A DNA stretch of 64,000 nucleotides, taken from NCBI GenBank assembly GCA_023053545.1, contig JAKZAN010000004.1, positions 5,084,001-5,148,000 of the forward strand. Direction: 5' to 3'. The stretch's first letter is position 1, and every line of letters begins with the position of its first letter. This DNA comes from Lepidurus packardi. Taxonomy: Eukaryota; Arthropoda; Branchiopoda; Notostraca; Triopsidae. The translations under genes and the position numbers were made by a program. The notes under the pieces were generated by a model. That model saw only the letters and a list, made by a program, of their open reading frames with translations. It was not told the DNA's origin and ran no database searches. Positions 36,972-50,035 of the stretch are shown one piece after another.

Positions 36972-38516
36972 TTATGTTACGATGAGCTTTCTGGGATTAA
37001 GAACTGGAGACTCCTCCGTATCTGAAGTATCTGCTTCCAGGATTTGACTCGGACGAGGAGGGTTTTCAATTAAGGTTGTCTCAAAACACCGTTGGAAAAG
37101 GATACGAGCTTTTTTGGCAGGAGGAGTGCCAGGTACTGTTTCTTCCTCTTCTTCGTTGGCCATTTCTACGACAGGAGCTACTGACACGTCCCGAATATTC
37201 GCAAAATTTTCCTCATTGGTACTAGCTGTTGCATTCAATGTATCACAACGAGTTGGTACAGCTCGTGTCATTGAAGAAGAGCTGCACTGGAGTGCTACTG
37301 AAGGCGTGCTTTGCGGCAGAGCTGATTCCATGCGAGTTCGTGTTGCGGAAACGCTGTGCGAGGGGTTAACAGTTTGCTGGCTGGTATCAGAACTACCAGT
37401 TACTCGACTAGAAGGCCTCTTGGTGTTTGTTTCTTTTATGGTGGCCAAAACGAACGTGGCTTCCAATACTGGCGGGTTTTCGGTACAAATAATCAGCGGT
37501 CTGCAAAAAAGCAAATAGAACACTTTTTCTTAACGCAAAAGTTATATCGCGTGGTAATTAAGTAGTTACTTACTTGCCAGGTTCTGCAAAATGGAGAGTA
37601 ACAGGTAGTTGTGACGCTTCTGTGAAGAACAAAATGGCGCGAAGTTCTTTGAGACAGAAAGTGATTTCCGTATCGCAATTGATGTCGTACAAATCAAATT
37701 CTTGTTTAGAGAGCGACAGGGCGGTGTGGGCTACTTTAGTAGCATCTGTTTGAGAACTACGTTTAGCGTTTTGAATTTAGAGTTATTAAGAGAATGTCAA
37801 AAACCTTGGGTGTCGTCCGCGTAGTTGCGGAAGAAAGTACGATCTGCGGTTACAGCCAGAGTGATTTCTTCTTGGGTACTGGTAAAGTTTAGTACAGCAT
37901 CGGTTAGAACTTTTGCTTCTGCTTCGATATGTTGATTACAAGATTCCTTGCTATATATGGCAGCCATGAGCTCGGTATCGATGAGGTGTAAACGATGGTG
38001 TTTTATTACAGAGTGCTTGCATTTGAACTCCACGGTAAGTTTAGGTAGATTTGGCGACAAAGTTAAGCTGCAAGTGTCAACTTGCTTTTCCACATGGCCA
38101 GCTGACTTGAAAACTGACGCAAGGGACTAGGAATAAGAATGTCTTTCATGTAATTGAATTCTAACTGGTTTGTAGAATATAGATTTAGTACTTTTATGGG
38201 CAATTTGCATTTCCGACTATCGTCTGAGTTGGCCGTGGTGCTGTTGGAAGCTTGCGAGCTAATTTCCGAATATGATATGAAAAAGTCTCGTTTGAAGTTT
38301 ATGCTGCCGTAAGCTGAGCGGGAAGAATTTATGGTTTTTAGTGTTAGACCCTCGTAGGAGAATTCCAGATAAAGATCTTCTCCAATCCTGGACAAGGCCT
38401 GGATGGCTCTTCCAAATCCTGCAAGAAATACTGCATTAATTCGAAATTATAGGGAGTAGAAGTAGGTAGCTGGTAGGGTACCTTTCACATTAGGTCCTGG
38501 TATGACACACTTCATT
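36972..38516 (-). CDS. RAD9: RAD9 checkpoint clamp subunit
   Basis: Subunit of the 9-1-1 (RAD9-HUS1-RAD1) PCNA-like clamp loaded at damaged DNA to activate ATR signalling. Five exons in coding order: 38516-38483, 38418-38192, 38126-37805, 37745-37574, 37500-36972, giving 427 aa. The start MKCVIPGPNVKGFGRAIQAL and the segment LSRIGEDLYLEFSYEGLTL...NSSRSAYG are diagnostic. SVFKSAGHVEKQVDTCSL and ITFCLKELRAILFF follow in the second clamp half. The tail from about residue 270 is Ser/Thr-rich and disordered. It carries the conserved VPGTPPAKKAR block, a phosphorylation region in other RAD9 proteins. It ends 135 bp from the SART3 stop, tail to tail. Confidence 0.95.
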
Positions 38517-38808
38517 GCTATACATTGGATAACTTGTTTTTAGTAAGTTAATACGGTAACCAGCGATTAATCCATTATTAGCGCCAGAAAAAAAATACTC
38601 ATTCAGGATTATTTGTATCCACACGCTGAATAGAGCTGCCATCTGTAGACAGAATGACTTTCTAATGTTTTGTTTACATAAGTTAAATTCATTATCAGGA
38701 ATAAACTCCACACTCCGATTGGAAAAGCGGACATACGCATGAGTAGGCAAAGGAAGAGTAAAATTAAACGGTAGACATAAATACAGGAAATTTTCCATTC
38801 ACATTTTC
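38517..38808. promoter_or_regulatory. Divergent promoter region RAD9 / small protein
   Basis: 292 bp lie between two start codons facing away from each other. An antisense frame of about 100 codons at 38490-38798 runs through it but overlaps the RAD9 first exon and has no family features. Confidence 0.4.
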
Positions 38809-39146
38809 ATGGCTGTGACTCTACGTTCCTTACTTGCTTGTAGCCGATGCGTGAGCGTAAGTTTTAATACGTTCGCTTATTATTCTTCCTTACAATTTAT
38901 TGAAATACTTAGTCATGCTGACTGTGACGGGCTTTTTTTTCTCTACAGAAACCCTCGTTTGAATTAAGACGGGCAAGAGTTCCTTACATAGGTTATCAAG
39001 TTAACCGACGGAACTACAACGCAAGATCTTCAACGTTGGTTGGTTCGTCCCCTTATCAAGCTCCCTTTGGCTTATCTGTTGCTAAAGCGTTCTACTCTTC
39101 AGAAAGAAGTAGGAAGCATGACTTGGCTTTAATTTTAAAACAGTGA
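38809..39146 (+). CDS. Small protein of unknown function, possible mitochondrial presequence
   Basis: Two exons, 38809-38856 and 38949-39146, joined by a good GT-AG intron with a T-rich acceptor. They encode 81 aa. The start MAVTLRSLLACSRCVS has basic and hydroxyl residues and no acids, as in mitochondrial targeting peptides. The rest is basic and Tyr/Ser-rich and ends in a short charged helix. I do not recognise the family. Placement 292 bp from the RAD9 start, in divergent orientation, and the intact frame across the splice support a real gene. It could also be the 5' part of a transcript continuing into the reductase downstream. Confidence 0.45.
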
Positions 39147-39263
39147 TATTGCCCGAAGCAGAACTATTTGTGTTCATTCCATTTGCGTGCCTCTTGAGGA
39201 GTGGACAGTTCGCTCTCATTTTGTAGTGAATATAATTAATTTAAAAAATTTTTAGGCTCCACA

Positions 39264-40750
<1,487 letters not shown>

Positions 40751-43700
40751 TATGTTCTTGTTTTTAGAAATATTGCTCAGGTTTTCCTTGTTCCACTATC
40801 TGTTACGTTTCTCAATCAAAAGCAAATAGAAGAAGTTAAAGTTTTATCGGTTCGATAAGAGTTTCGAGGGATATTTGATTAATTATTGGGGCATTTGGCT
40901 GAGGGCCCAAAGACCGTCGTACTTGGGGTTTAGCAAGGGAGGGAGAGAGAAAGAATAACAAGCTTGGAAGAAAACCATGCTTTGGCGTAGACGCTGCCGA
41001 CGTGAGCGTCGACACGAGAATCCAAATCCTAGACACGTGACTTCGCAAGCACGCGTCAATTTTCGACGGCTGCAACGCAATGCACACCGCGTTCATTTAC
41101 CCCGGACCCCTTGCGCTGGCTTTGTTCTTGATTGACTTCCGTATCGAATAGTGTTGCCTTGGCGATGAATGCAGTTTTAATATTCTCATGTTGAGCAAGA
41201 GCCTCAGAAGGCGATGCAGAAATCAAAAAGTTCTCTTAGTTCTACAGATTACAAATAGGGAGACAGAACGTCCTTTCAAAACTGTGGGATAGCGTACACA
41301 ATTTGCCCAAGCTTTTACCTTCCCTTTGAGGACGTCAAGGTTTCTTGCTCATACAGGCTTATCTTACGGATCGCAGACGTAAGTAGCTGGGAATATAGTG
41401 GGCGTCTGCGGCAAGAAATGTTTCCACGTGCATTAGCAAGTTGGTGTATGTTACAGATACATAATGATTAATAATAAAATTTTATTGGGATACTAGCGTA
41501 TCACTTTCGTGTTGCAATGCTCTTGCTAAATACACAATGATATTGATTCGTGGACTTAAAAAAAAATGCAATACAAGTTTGGTAATCCCGTTTCTTGTTT
41601 TCCTATTGGTGTAGCGAGTTCTCCAGGTGGGAAAAGAAATCTTGGGGTTTTCCATAGAGTATTGCTCCTAAAACTTTTAAAATGTATTACAAAAAAGGTA
41701 AAATTCTTCTTTAAATTAAAGTGGCTTAGATCTGAAGTTATAAAGTTACGAAATAAAGCGTTATAAAGGTACGACCATTAGGTTTCTGGCAAGTTAAATT
41801 TTTGGATAGCATTGCATTGTTTTAGATATTTGCCATTAGCTTCGCGAGGGGCGTTTTGCTTTAGGGGGGGGGGGGGGTCCTTATGCGAAAATAAAGAGTT
41901 TTCACCTTCACGGTATTGCCCACATCCGGACGTTTACCTTCCTGGCTACAGCAAACCTTGCCCGAACGGCTTTTGTAGTCGTAGATAAAAGGAAAGATGT
42001 TAAACTCGCACCCATGGGAACTTTGACGTAGTTGCTACGTTTTCTTAATACTAGCTAAATAGGGAAAACATGCGAGAAAGCAAAGCTGTCTATTTTGCCC
42101 AGATAAAGAGGTTTCCTTAACGTCGTCATATTAAATGGGAAATCCAGATTTCTCGGAGACCTTTTCGAGGACACAATGGAAAAGTATCGCAAAGTTTTAG
42201 AATCGATCACAAACCTTAAGTTGATACTTCAAACACAACCATGCGCTTTTGTTTAGTTATCGGTCAGCCCTTGGCGTGTTCGTTTCGGAAAGACGTAGGG
42301 GATTGAAGCAAACCTCATATCCATTTTAACTTAAGACGTAGTTTCCCCAATCCGGATTTAAACTTTGCATGAGTCTTACGTGAAGTGTTATAGGTACCTA
42401 CCTTCGTTATTCTTGTTCTTACGTTCCTGGCCAATAAACTGGCGCCTTAGCAACCAAAGGTCGTCCGCTCCTTTGTGTTCATGCCAAGTGCGAAGTTACG
42501 TACGTCCCAGAGTCTACTGGGATTTGTGTACTTCCCCGTACATTTTATTAAATGGTATTCCGTATTTTCTGACAATCGTTTGATTGGTGCAGAGATCTTA
42601 CAACCGGTTTCCCAAAAAATCCTTTCGGGGGAGCACTCGCTCAAGGACAGGTCGAATGAACTCACTTTCTTAACAAAGAACCCAGTTTCCAATTCACAAA
42701 GTGTTGGAAGTTTCTAAACTACGTGCCGAGTTTATTTTGTTACGAGACTAGTTAAAAAAAATTACACAAACTTTGAGAAACAATAAACGCTGCACGTGCC
42801 AAGATTTTCTTTAGTTCTTTTAATAACTGGGTTTAAAATTAGTTCCAACGCTTCAAAAGTGTACTCTTCCTTTTTTCTCCTCCACGTACAGGACTCATAA
42901 TCATGTGGCCCTTCGTAATCCAGTTTGACGTACCTGCAACGTTGTGAATCCGAGGTTCTGCTCTGGTCACAACACAAAGAAAGAGAACCCGTGTCCATAC
43001 TGCTCTACCCATTTCTAATGAAAAGAAATAAAACATGGATTTTTGCATTTTAGTAGATTTTTGCAGAACTATCTTTTGAGTGATACGGAAAGTAACTGCG
43101 ACGCAACCGACCTGTGAAGGTCAGCATGGAAAATCAATATGAAGGGGCGGGTTTATCGAAGCTCTGAAGAGTTAAAAGGCCAAAAGAGGGATCGCGTGAC
43201 TGAACTCTCCCGTAACAAGATAAGCAGACCGCCCTTTTTGCAAAACGGAGGCAAAGACCTCGGTGTACCCAAACAACTTCCGACAATTTCGGGGTTTGAA
43301 AGCTTTTGGCCTTCCATGTTTTTCATCTAAAATTCCGAGAGAAACCCCTGGAGTGACGAGGAACACGGAAGCGGAAGCGAAACGCAAAAGACCAAGGAGC
43401 ATGCGTTTCTAGAGATAGGCACACGCGATAAGAAGGGCGACAACCCGATCTCTAAGGTGCTCAAGAGATCGTAGGAAAGGATGCGAAAACAATAAACAAA
43501 GGCAATGGGAAAGTTTGATGACTTTGCTAAATGCTGGCCCCGTTTTACTTGCTGTTCTGGATTTGCGCTTGTTGATCTCTGAAGCACGCTGCACACTTTC
43601 TGTTAATAAGATGCACGTCGTTAGTTGAGGCCGAGCTGAGGGGGGGGGGGGGGGTAGGAAGACCTCGGGTTACAAAGAGCCTTGAGACCAGAAAAGCCTT

Positions 43701-44359
43701 TAACTCATGAACATGCGTTCCTTCCCCTGGTTTCTCCAGACATTCCGCTTAAGAAAAGAAAAAAAATAATCATGCTTTTTGAGTGCAACTAATTTCGTTT
43801 TTTTTTCTTGTTTTTAGCAGGTGTTTTAAAAAGCGACCTGGATTGACCAAAATCCTCTACCATCTCTTCCATTTGACGCTAGCGAACAACGTGTAAGCAA
43901 AAACATTGAAGTGAGAAAAGAGTAAATATTCTATAAAAATAACTTCGAAGAGCAAAAGCAGTAACGGGAGAAAAGGATACGGAGAACGTAGCCTGGGCTT
44001 TGTGCATATGGTACGGTTTGGAACAGAAGGGCGTGGCTTGTCCGCCCAGCAGCGTTTCGTTGGGAGGCGCGGCAGCCGGAGCTAAGCTGTGTGGTAAGAA
44101 GCCGTAGTGACGAAGAACGGCCGTGACTCTGGCCGCTGTGCGGCAAAGTTGGCTGTGTTGGCCGCCCCGGTGGGTACGAAGATTCTTGGAAGCGAGGAGT
44201 GGCGTACTCGGCCCAGGAGAACCAGCAGCAGTGAGAGCGGGACGACTTCGGGGCGGCGGGGCTTGGATTATCACCGGCAGTGCAGCACCTAGAGAAGCAT
44301 TTATGTTGGCTGAAGATTACTCCGGGCCGGGGCAGTGCCAAACTGACAAAAGTGGCAAT
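40751..44359. other. Intergenic stretch with G runs and a GC-richer end
   Basis: No recognisable gene. Runs of 14 G (41864-41877) and 15 G (43640-43654) occur. From about 43980 to 44350 the sequence is much richer in G+C and CpG than the surroundings, which fits the promoter and 5' UTR of the Yippee gene. Confidence 0.55.
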
Positions 44360-45480
44360 ATGGTGAAGACTTTCCAGGCATATTTGCCCGGTTGTCATCG
44401 CACTTATTCCTGCGTCCATTGCCGAGCTCATTTGGCGAACCATGACGAACTTATCTCAAAGGTACCTAATCATTATAGCTTCAAATCATGTCTTTATCTT
44501 ATGGACTAAAATTTTTCTTTATTCTTTCAGTCTTTCCAAGGAAGTCAAGGACGTGCTTATCTTTTCAATTCCGTGTAAGTCCATTTCTTTTTTACGATGA
44601 CGAATACATCAGTCGTGAATTTAAGACTCCAAATTTTAGCTCGACGCAAATGTAAATTGTAATGATACCAAAGCTATAAGTATATACTTACATTATAGAG
44701 CAATTAGAGTCCCTGAAGACCCTTTTATGGAGATATTTACATATTTTTGAATTTCAGTTTGTAATTTAATTGTCTGTTTTCGGTTAGAATTATGTGCTAT
44801 AATTTAAAGACGAAGAAGGAAAAATTACAAAAAGAATTATTATTGGTACCTCCGCGTCAGTTCATGGCGCTGCTGTTCCCCCTCCAAAGTACAATTCACT
44901 TAGATTCATGTTTTTTATTGTTACTATTGGTTAGGTTAAGTTAGGCTAGGTTAGGTTAAGGGATTTTATAAAAAGCATTTTTTTATTGCATTTTGGAGGG
45001 AAACAGCAGCGCCACCGAGCCGAGGCGGAGGTACCAATTCCCCTCCAAAGTGCAACTCGATAGCTTCATGTTGTACTTTGGAGGAAACAGCAGCTCAATG
45101 AGTCGAGCGGAGATACTAATAGCTGCATGTAAAATATTACACTTATGTCGTAATCATATATTGTATTTAACATTCTCACTTGATCCAGATGATTGTCCCT
45201 TTCTAGTGTTAATGTGGGATGCGGTCCAGCAGAAGAGCGAGTCTTATTAACTGGCTTACATGCCGTGGCCGATATTTATTGCGAATGCTGTAAAACGACC
45301 CTAGGTTGGAAATACGTATGTATCCAAATAATCCAACTTTAGTTTTTACTCAGCTGTTCCTAATTTTCTGATCATTTTACCTGCCCTTAGGAACATGCAT
45401 TTGAATCCAGTCAGAAGTACAAAGAAGGCAAATACATAATCGAATTGGCTCACATGATTAAAGATAATGGATGGGAGTGA
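44360..45480 (+). CDS. YPEL: Yippee-like zinc-binding protein
   Basis: Four exons: 44360-44461, 44531-44574, 45207-45315, 45391-45480, giving 114 aa. The sequence is nearly invariant in the family. It has [19 protein letters not shown] (first CxxC), [33 protein letters not shown] (second CxxC), [19 protein letters not shown] and [13 protein letters not shown]1-4 proteins sit at centrosome and nucleolus. Their biochemical role is unsettled. I chose the ATG at 44360 because it gives the family's usual N-terminus. In-frame ATGs upstream (44303 and others) leave an extended frame back to about 44123. The second intron (44575-45206) contains a foldback repeat. Confidence 0.93.
44841..45122. repeat. 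Foldback and direct repeat complex in Yippee intron
   Basis: Arm 44841-44893 is an inverted copy of 44987-45038, sharing ATTGGTACCTCCGC, GGCGCTGCTGTT and CCTCCAAA. A third, more diverged copy lies at 45070-45122 in the same orientation as the second. The loop of the first pair contains a telomere-like TTAGGTTA stretch (about 44930-44960). It looks like a small foldback insertion that was partly duplicated. Confidence 0.6.
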
Positions 45481-47361
45481 TACTGATCTGGTCTGGGAGT
45501 ACTCCGCAATCCGATCCGGAAGTATTCCATTCAGGAGGAGGGAAAAAAACGGCGTTCATTCAGAAAAATCACATATAAATTTTTAAAAATCGGGAAACAA
45601 AAAACACAAAAAGATGTTGAAAAGAATGTGGAAAATGTACAGTAACTACATGGGGGAGTAAGTTTTAAGACAGAATTGCCCACGATTATGTCCAAAATTC
45701 GTTGAGCTTTGATTTTATTTCCATTTTGAAGTTGTTAAATTGGTACTTAAAAGAAAAACAAAAATAAGAAAGCTCGCGTCATTTAACCACTAACAGCCCG
45801 GGGTCTTTCCGTTCTTGTTTGTAAACCTATAACAGAACCTATCTATATATAACCTTATGCTAACTACCGAATTTGTTGCGCTTCCCATGCAGCACCGAAC
45901 TAACTATATTAATGTTACCAGCAAGACATTGGTTTAGTAGATCACACACTTTCTTTTCCTTTTTAAAATCTTGCGTGTTTTCTTTACTCGTGGGTCGTAA
46001 GGCAGATGTATTTACGTCAAATTTTTGAGCTTTTACATTTTTTTATGGTTGTGGCATTTCTATTTTGGAAGAGCCTATGGACGTGTACAAATTTTTATAA
46101 AACGGAAGATTAAGACCCGCATGCCGGGATTAAGATAAATTATGTAATTTCTTTAAAAAAAATATGGCGAAGCACACTTAGCTTGTGCTTGTGAAAATGG
46201 TGGTTGTAATTTGGTATTGCAACTTGGACCCTTCAAAATTATTTGGCTCCTTTTTCACTAATTAGTCCTAGTCAACATGTAATCATCTCCGCTCTTCTCC
46301 TGCCTGCCTTCTCTTGACACTTGCACACGCAAAAAGAAAAAAATTTACTCTCTCTAACAAACACTGTAATGTTTTAAGAATTGGACTGGCGCATTCTTTC
46401 CCGTATAGAATGTAATTTAGAGTAAGATAACCACATTGTCTTTCCCCTTATGTCTTTCTCTTTTGGTTTTATTGCGTCCCGAATTCATGATTTTGTCGAA
46501 ATATTTTTTTTTATTTTCTGGGTTTCGTTCTGTGTGCTCCTTCTGCTCTTTCCCGAGTATTTCATGTGTATATAATAGCATTTTCATTCGGCATTCGAAG
46601 TCTTTTCTTATAGAGCTGAGTAGCGTGTTTACATGGCAGATATATATCACCAGTTTTTATCATTTCTAGCGTGAGAAGAGGATAATTGTGAATAGACATT
46701 GAAAAAAATTGCTTCTGTGGCTATTTCAAACTGTCAATTTCTGTGCTTGGTTTGTGGACCTATGAAGAAATACATTTTTATTGGAAAATATGAATTTTTG
46801 TAGCTAAGTCTTGCTTCGTCCTCTGGTAACCACTGTATAGCTTCAATAGTAGGATAACAAGGGTATCTTCCATTGTAGGGGTTTTGGACCTACTTTCTCA
46901 GTCCCAAGAGTAGATTCAGGTAAAAGGAATAGCAAAGGGTAGGGTACATTCTCAACCCTCCCAGTACAGCTACAAAAAAATAAAGAAGGTTTACAACGCG
47001 GATCTTACGACAGTCCAAAGCTCCCCTAGAATACCCGAAAGAAAGGTCGCCAAGTCCCGTGTTTTGTGAATGTTTGTCTTCTGCGAACCCTTTTTCTAGT
47101 TGATTAGGAATGCCTACTGGGGGGGGGGGGGGGCGTGGGTAATAGCGATTTTCACTGGCTACTCTGGCGTACTCTGGAGTACTCTTTTTTACTCCGAGTA
47201 GCGGCGGCGTCTTTCACTGAGCCAGCCAGAGGGGGAGTTACTCTTGTTGACGCCCTTCACTGGAAATCTCACTCCGTTTCGAGTCAAAAAGAGTAACCTC
47301 GGCTACCCCGTCTTTGAAGTCGGAGTAGGATATCCAGAGTGCGTTCGTTTGCGCGGGAAAC
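45481..47361. other. Yippee 3' flank and intergenic stretch
   Basis: Starts with the Yippee 3' UTR. At 46850-46898 there is a diverged copy of the repeat at 8581-8628. A run of 15 G lies at 47119-47133. From 47150 to 47330 the words ACTCTGG, GTACTC and TTCACTGG recur several times, perhaps the left end of the Harbinger element. No gene was seen. Confidence 0.5.
46850..46898. repeat. Dispersed repeat, second copy
   Basis: Begins TAGGATAACAAGGGTATCTTCC and matches 8581-8628 with a few substitutions, in the same orientation. The copy in the ACSL intron is preceded by a hairpin, and this one is not clearly so. Confidence 0.5.
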
Positions 47362-48729
47362 ATGGATCCAAATAGAGAGAAATTGTTGCTTGCTTTGCTT
47401 GAAGAAACGTCGGCAAGTTCCAGTAGTGATAGTGACGAAGAAAATTATGGAAGAATGATGTGTAGGCTTTTAGCAGAAAGATCCGAAGAGTCAAAACCCA
47501 GAATTCCAGATTTTATATCGAATGTGCACAAGTACTCAGATTGGGAAGTATGTAGCATATCTGTTCCACACAGAGGCACAGTTTAATAATAATTTTGTTA
47601 ACAGTTTAAACGAAACTTTAGGATTACTCGGCAAGTTTCAGAGCTGCTAATAATGGACATGTTTACAAACTCCCAGAACTTCCCAAAGTGTTCATCGCAT
47701 GAAGGGAGTCCTGTAAAGTCGGCCGAATGCCATATCCTCTCGTTTCTTTGGTAAAAACTATTTCTTCTTTAGCGTAACTCAAATCTTTGTGGGTTTGCTG
47801 CGAATAAAGCTTGTTTGCGCGACACGGCTGACCGATTTGATACATGTGAAGCAACCATGTCCCGCCTAATGGATAGAGCCCTTATTTTCTTAAACGAAGT
47901 GGCTCCAAAATTTATTTGTTTTCCGCGTACAGTAGAAGAACAAGAAAAAGTATCGCATGATTTCTACAGAGTAAGCATTAGAGCATTACGTATTTTTTGA
48001 CAATTACATATTACTATTTTCAGATTTCAGGCTTCCCTGGAGTTCTAGGTTGCATCGACGGGACATGTCTTCCTATTCGATCACCTGCACACAAGCTCAG
48101 GTCGACTTATGTAAATCGACATGATCAAGTTGCACTAACTTTGCAGGGAATCTGTGATGCTAACGGAGCTTTTCTTGATGTCTTTACGGGGGTACCCAGC
48201 AAGGTACACGACGCTCGGGTGTACAGCATGTCTTTCATTTATGAAGAATTACCAGCGCTTTGCGGCAGTAATTTCCACGTACTTGGTAAGTTGAGTTTAC
48301 TAAGTGAGCATTGAAACGGTAGACGTGAACCTTTAATGCGTAGGGGATTCTGCCTATCCATTAACCGAATGGCTCTTAACGCCCTACAAAGATTACGGAA
48401 AATTAACACCCCGACAGCGTGTATTCAACCAGAAACTCAGTTCTACTAGGGTGAAAATTGAAAATGCATTCGGGTACCTTAAGCAAAGATTCCGTCAGCT
48501 TATTCGTTTAGACTTTCACACGGTGGATAAAGCTTCACAGTTCATCATTGCGTGCTGCGTACTGCATAACCTGTGCATCCGTCACAATGACTTCGGTAGT
48601 GACCTTTTCAATGAGGCTAATGTTGATGTACCCGAAAATGACCAAGGCCCTCTAGAAGATCGCCAACTGAATTTACGGGTTGCCGGTGAGGCAAAACGGG
48701 ACAGCATTGCGGTCTCATTTGCAAACTAA
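47362..48729 (+). CDS. Harbinger (PIF) DDE transposase
   Basis: Exons recognised: 47362-47547, 47605 to about 47750, about 47775-47970, 48024-48285, 48344-48729. The catalytic part is intact: GCIDGT (first Asp), KVHDARV (second Asp), GDSAYPL, and ENAFGYLKQRF (Glu), followed by the usual CCVLHNLCI. The N-terminal helical region has FRITRQVSELL and ADRFDTCEATMSRL. One junction is unclear. The natural protein joins HILSFLW to FAANKACLRD, but no standard GT-AG intron does this in frame (a donor at 47751 leaves 2 bases, while the acceptor before 47775 needs none). Either a donor at 47711 is used, losing the FLW helix, or a small indel broke the gene. A Myb-like partner gene lies tail to tail at 49301-50035. 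Confidence 0.85.
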
Positions 48730-49300
48730 TGTCAGTGCCTTCTGTCTTTTAACGTAGAAAAGTAATCTTAGAACGACGAATACTTAAGACAATCAGTAAA
48801 ACACAAAAAATCAAATTTTTATTTATGTATTTAATATAAAGTAACGCTTTATTAAGACGGTAAGTAACGTTTCAACATATCATACCAAAAATTTTTATTG
48901 CACTTTTAACTGAATCACAGGTAAGATAAATCACAAGAATAATGCTTGAACTTCTCTTTAATTGTGATATAACTTTCATTTGAGCGTAAATAGGGTTCTC
49001 GGAAGTTGGATTTCGCGAAATTTGGTTTCAACTTGGATTTCATCAGCTAAAGTTACAACGGAGGCAATTCCAACGTCACAAAGCAGACTTCGTGTCACTG
49101 GGATATGAGCATTAACCTACGTTAAAACCGAAGCCCTATTATTTAACTTTTTGGCTTTCAAACAGCCTGCTTCCAAAAACCCTAAATGGAAATCACAGAT
49201 AATTGGTAAGAACACTGTAACAAGAAATGAATACAAACGACCATACATTGCAGTTCAACTATGAAGTAGAAAAAACTTTGGGCTGAAAAAGCCATGCCCA
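48730..49300. other. Gap between the two Harbinger genes
   Basis: AT-rich, with no coding signal. It contains the facing 3' ends of the transposase and Myb-like genes. Confidence 0.5.
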
Positions 49301-50035
49301 TTACTTTTGGAGCAACGACTTCAGTACTTCCAGCCGCTCTTTGTGGCGTCTTTCACGAGATTCTTCCTTAAGCATCAGAGATTCTCGAATATCCCTGCGG
49401 AATTGACATATGACTCTTTCTGCCCGGCTGCTCTTTAATTTCTTCGGTTCAGGTTCTTCAGGCGTGAAATTGATGCTGTTAGTGGTACCTGTAATTGCTT
49501 CGATAATGCTGTTATTGGTAGTTGGAATTGCCTCCTCTTCCCCAGTAGCATTATGAGTAGTCTTGTACTCAACGCGGCCGACTCCCCTTCTGACTTCGGG
49601 CTGAATGGAATCATCTAAAGCAAGTATTTGGTCTAGCTCGCCTTCATACTCGACGTGAGCTCCTGTATTTCCAGATCTTCTGTTGTTGTCTATAGCTGCC
49701 TTCTTTCGCCTTATTACGGTCTTATACCGGCTTTCGCACTGGATCCAGGTTCTTGTTGATGATAATACTCTAGCCAGGTCAGTCGAAATCTGTTCCCACA
49801 TGTTTCTTTTCCTACGGAACTTTTTCATCGGGCCTACTTGTTCTATATATTGATTGTACTTATCCAATACAAATTTCGTCTCGCTTTCCGACCACTCGCA
49901 TGCCGCCGGTTTTTTAGTCAGGACTTCGGCTGTGGCTTCTTCTTCTCGTTCAATGATTCCTTGTTCTTCAAGGCATTTTCTTGACACAGCCTGCACTTTG
50001 ATTTCTCCTAACCGACTTTTTTTTTTCCAAATCAA
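49301..50035 (-). CDS. Myb/SANT-like DNA-binding protein of the Harbinger element
   Basis: An open frame of about 240 codons. Residues about 45-115 form a Myb/trihelix-type domain, with W-S-ES-T-FVLDKY, then FRRKRNMWEQISTDLA and WIQCESRYKTVIRRKK. The C-terminal third is a basic/acidic helix (RERRHKERLEVLKSLLQK). Harbinger elements carry a second gene of this kind whose product brings the transposase into the nucleus and onto DNA (NAIF1 is the domesticated form). No ATG is seen at the left edge of the frame. An acceptor-like TCGGTTAG lies near 50000, so an upstream exon probably supplies the start, and the true 5' end is uncertain. Confidence 0.72.
   Translation of the reverse strand: MIWKKKSRLGEIKVQAVSRKCLEEQGIIEREEEATAEVLTKKPAACEWSESETKFVLDKYNQYIEQVGPMKKFRRKRNMWEQISTDLARVLSSTRTWIQCESRYKTVIRRKKAAIDNNRRSGNTGAHVEYEGELDQILALDDSIQPEVRRGVGRVEYKTTHNATGEEEAIPTTNNSIIEAITGTTNSINFTPEEPEPKKLKSSRAERVICQFRRDIRESLMLKEESRERRHKERLEVLKSLLQK

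Noticed and set aside
37114-37518. 134-codon plus-strand frame
   Set aside because: Antisense of the RAD9 C-terminal exon. No conserved features.
44930-44963. Possible internal telomere array (TTAGG-like words)
   Set aside because: Only a few irregular units, inside the loop of a foldback repeat. Too short and degenerate to call telomeric.
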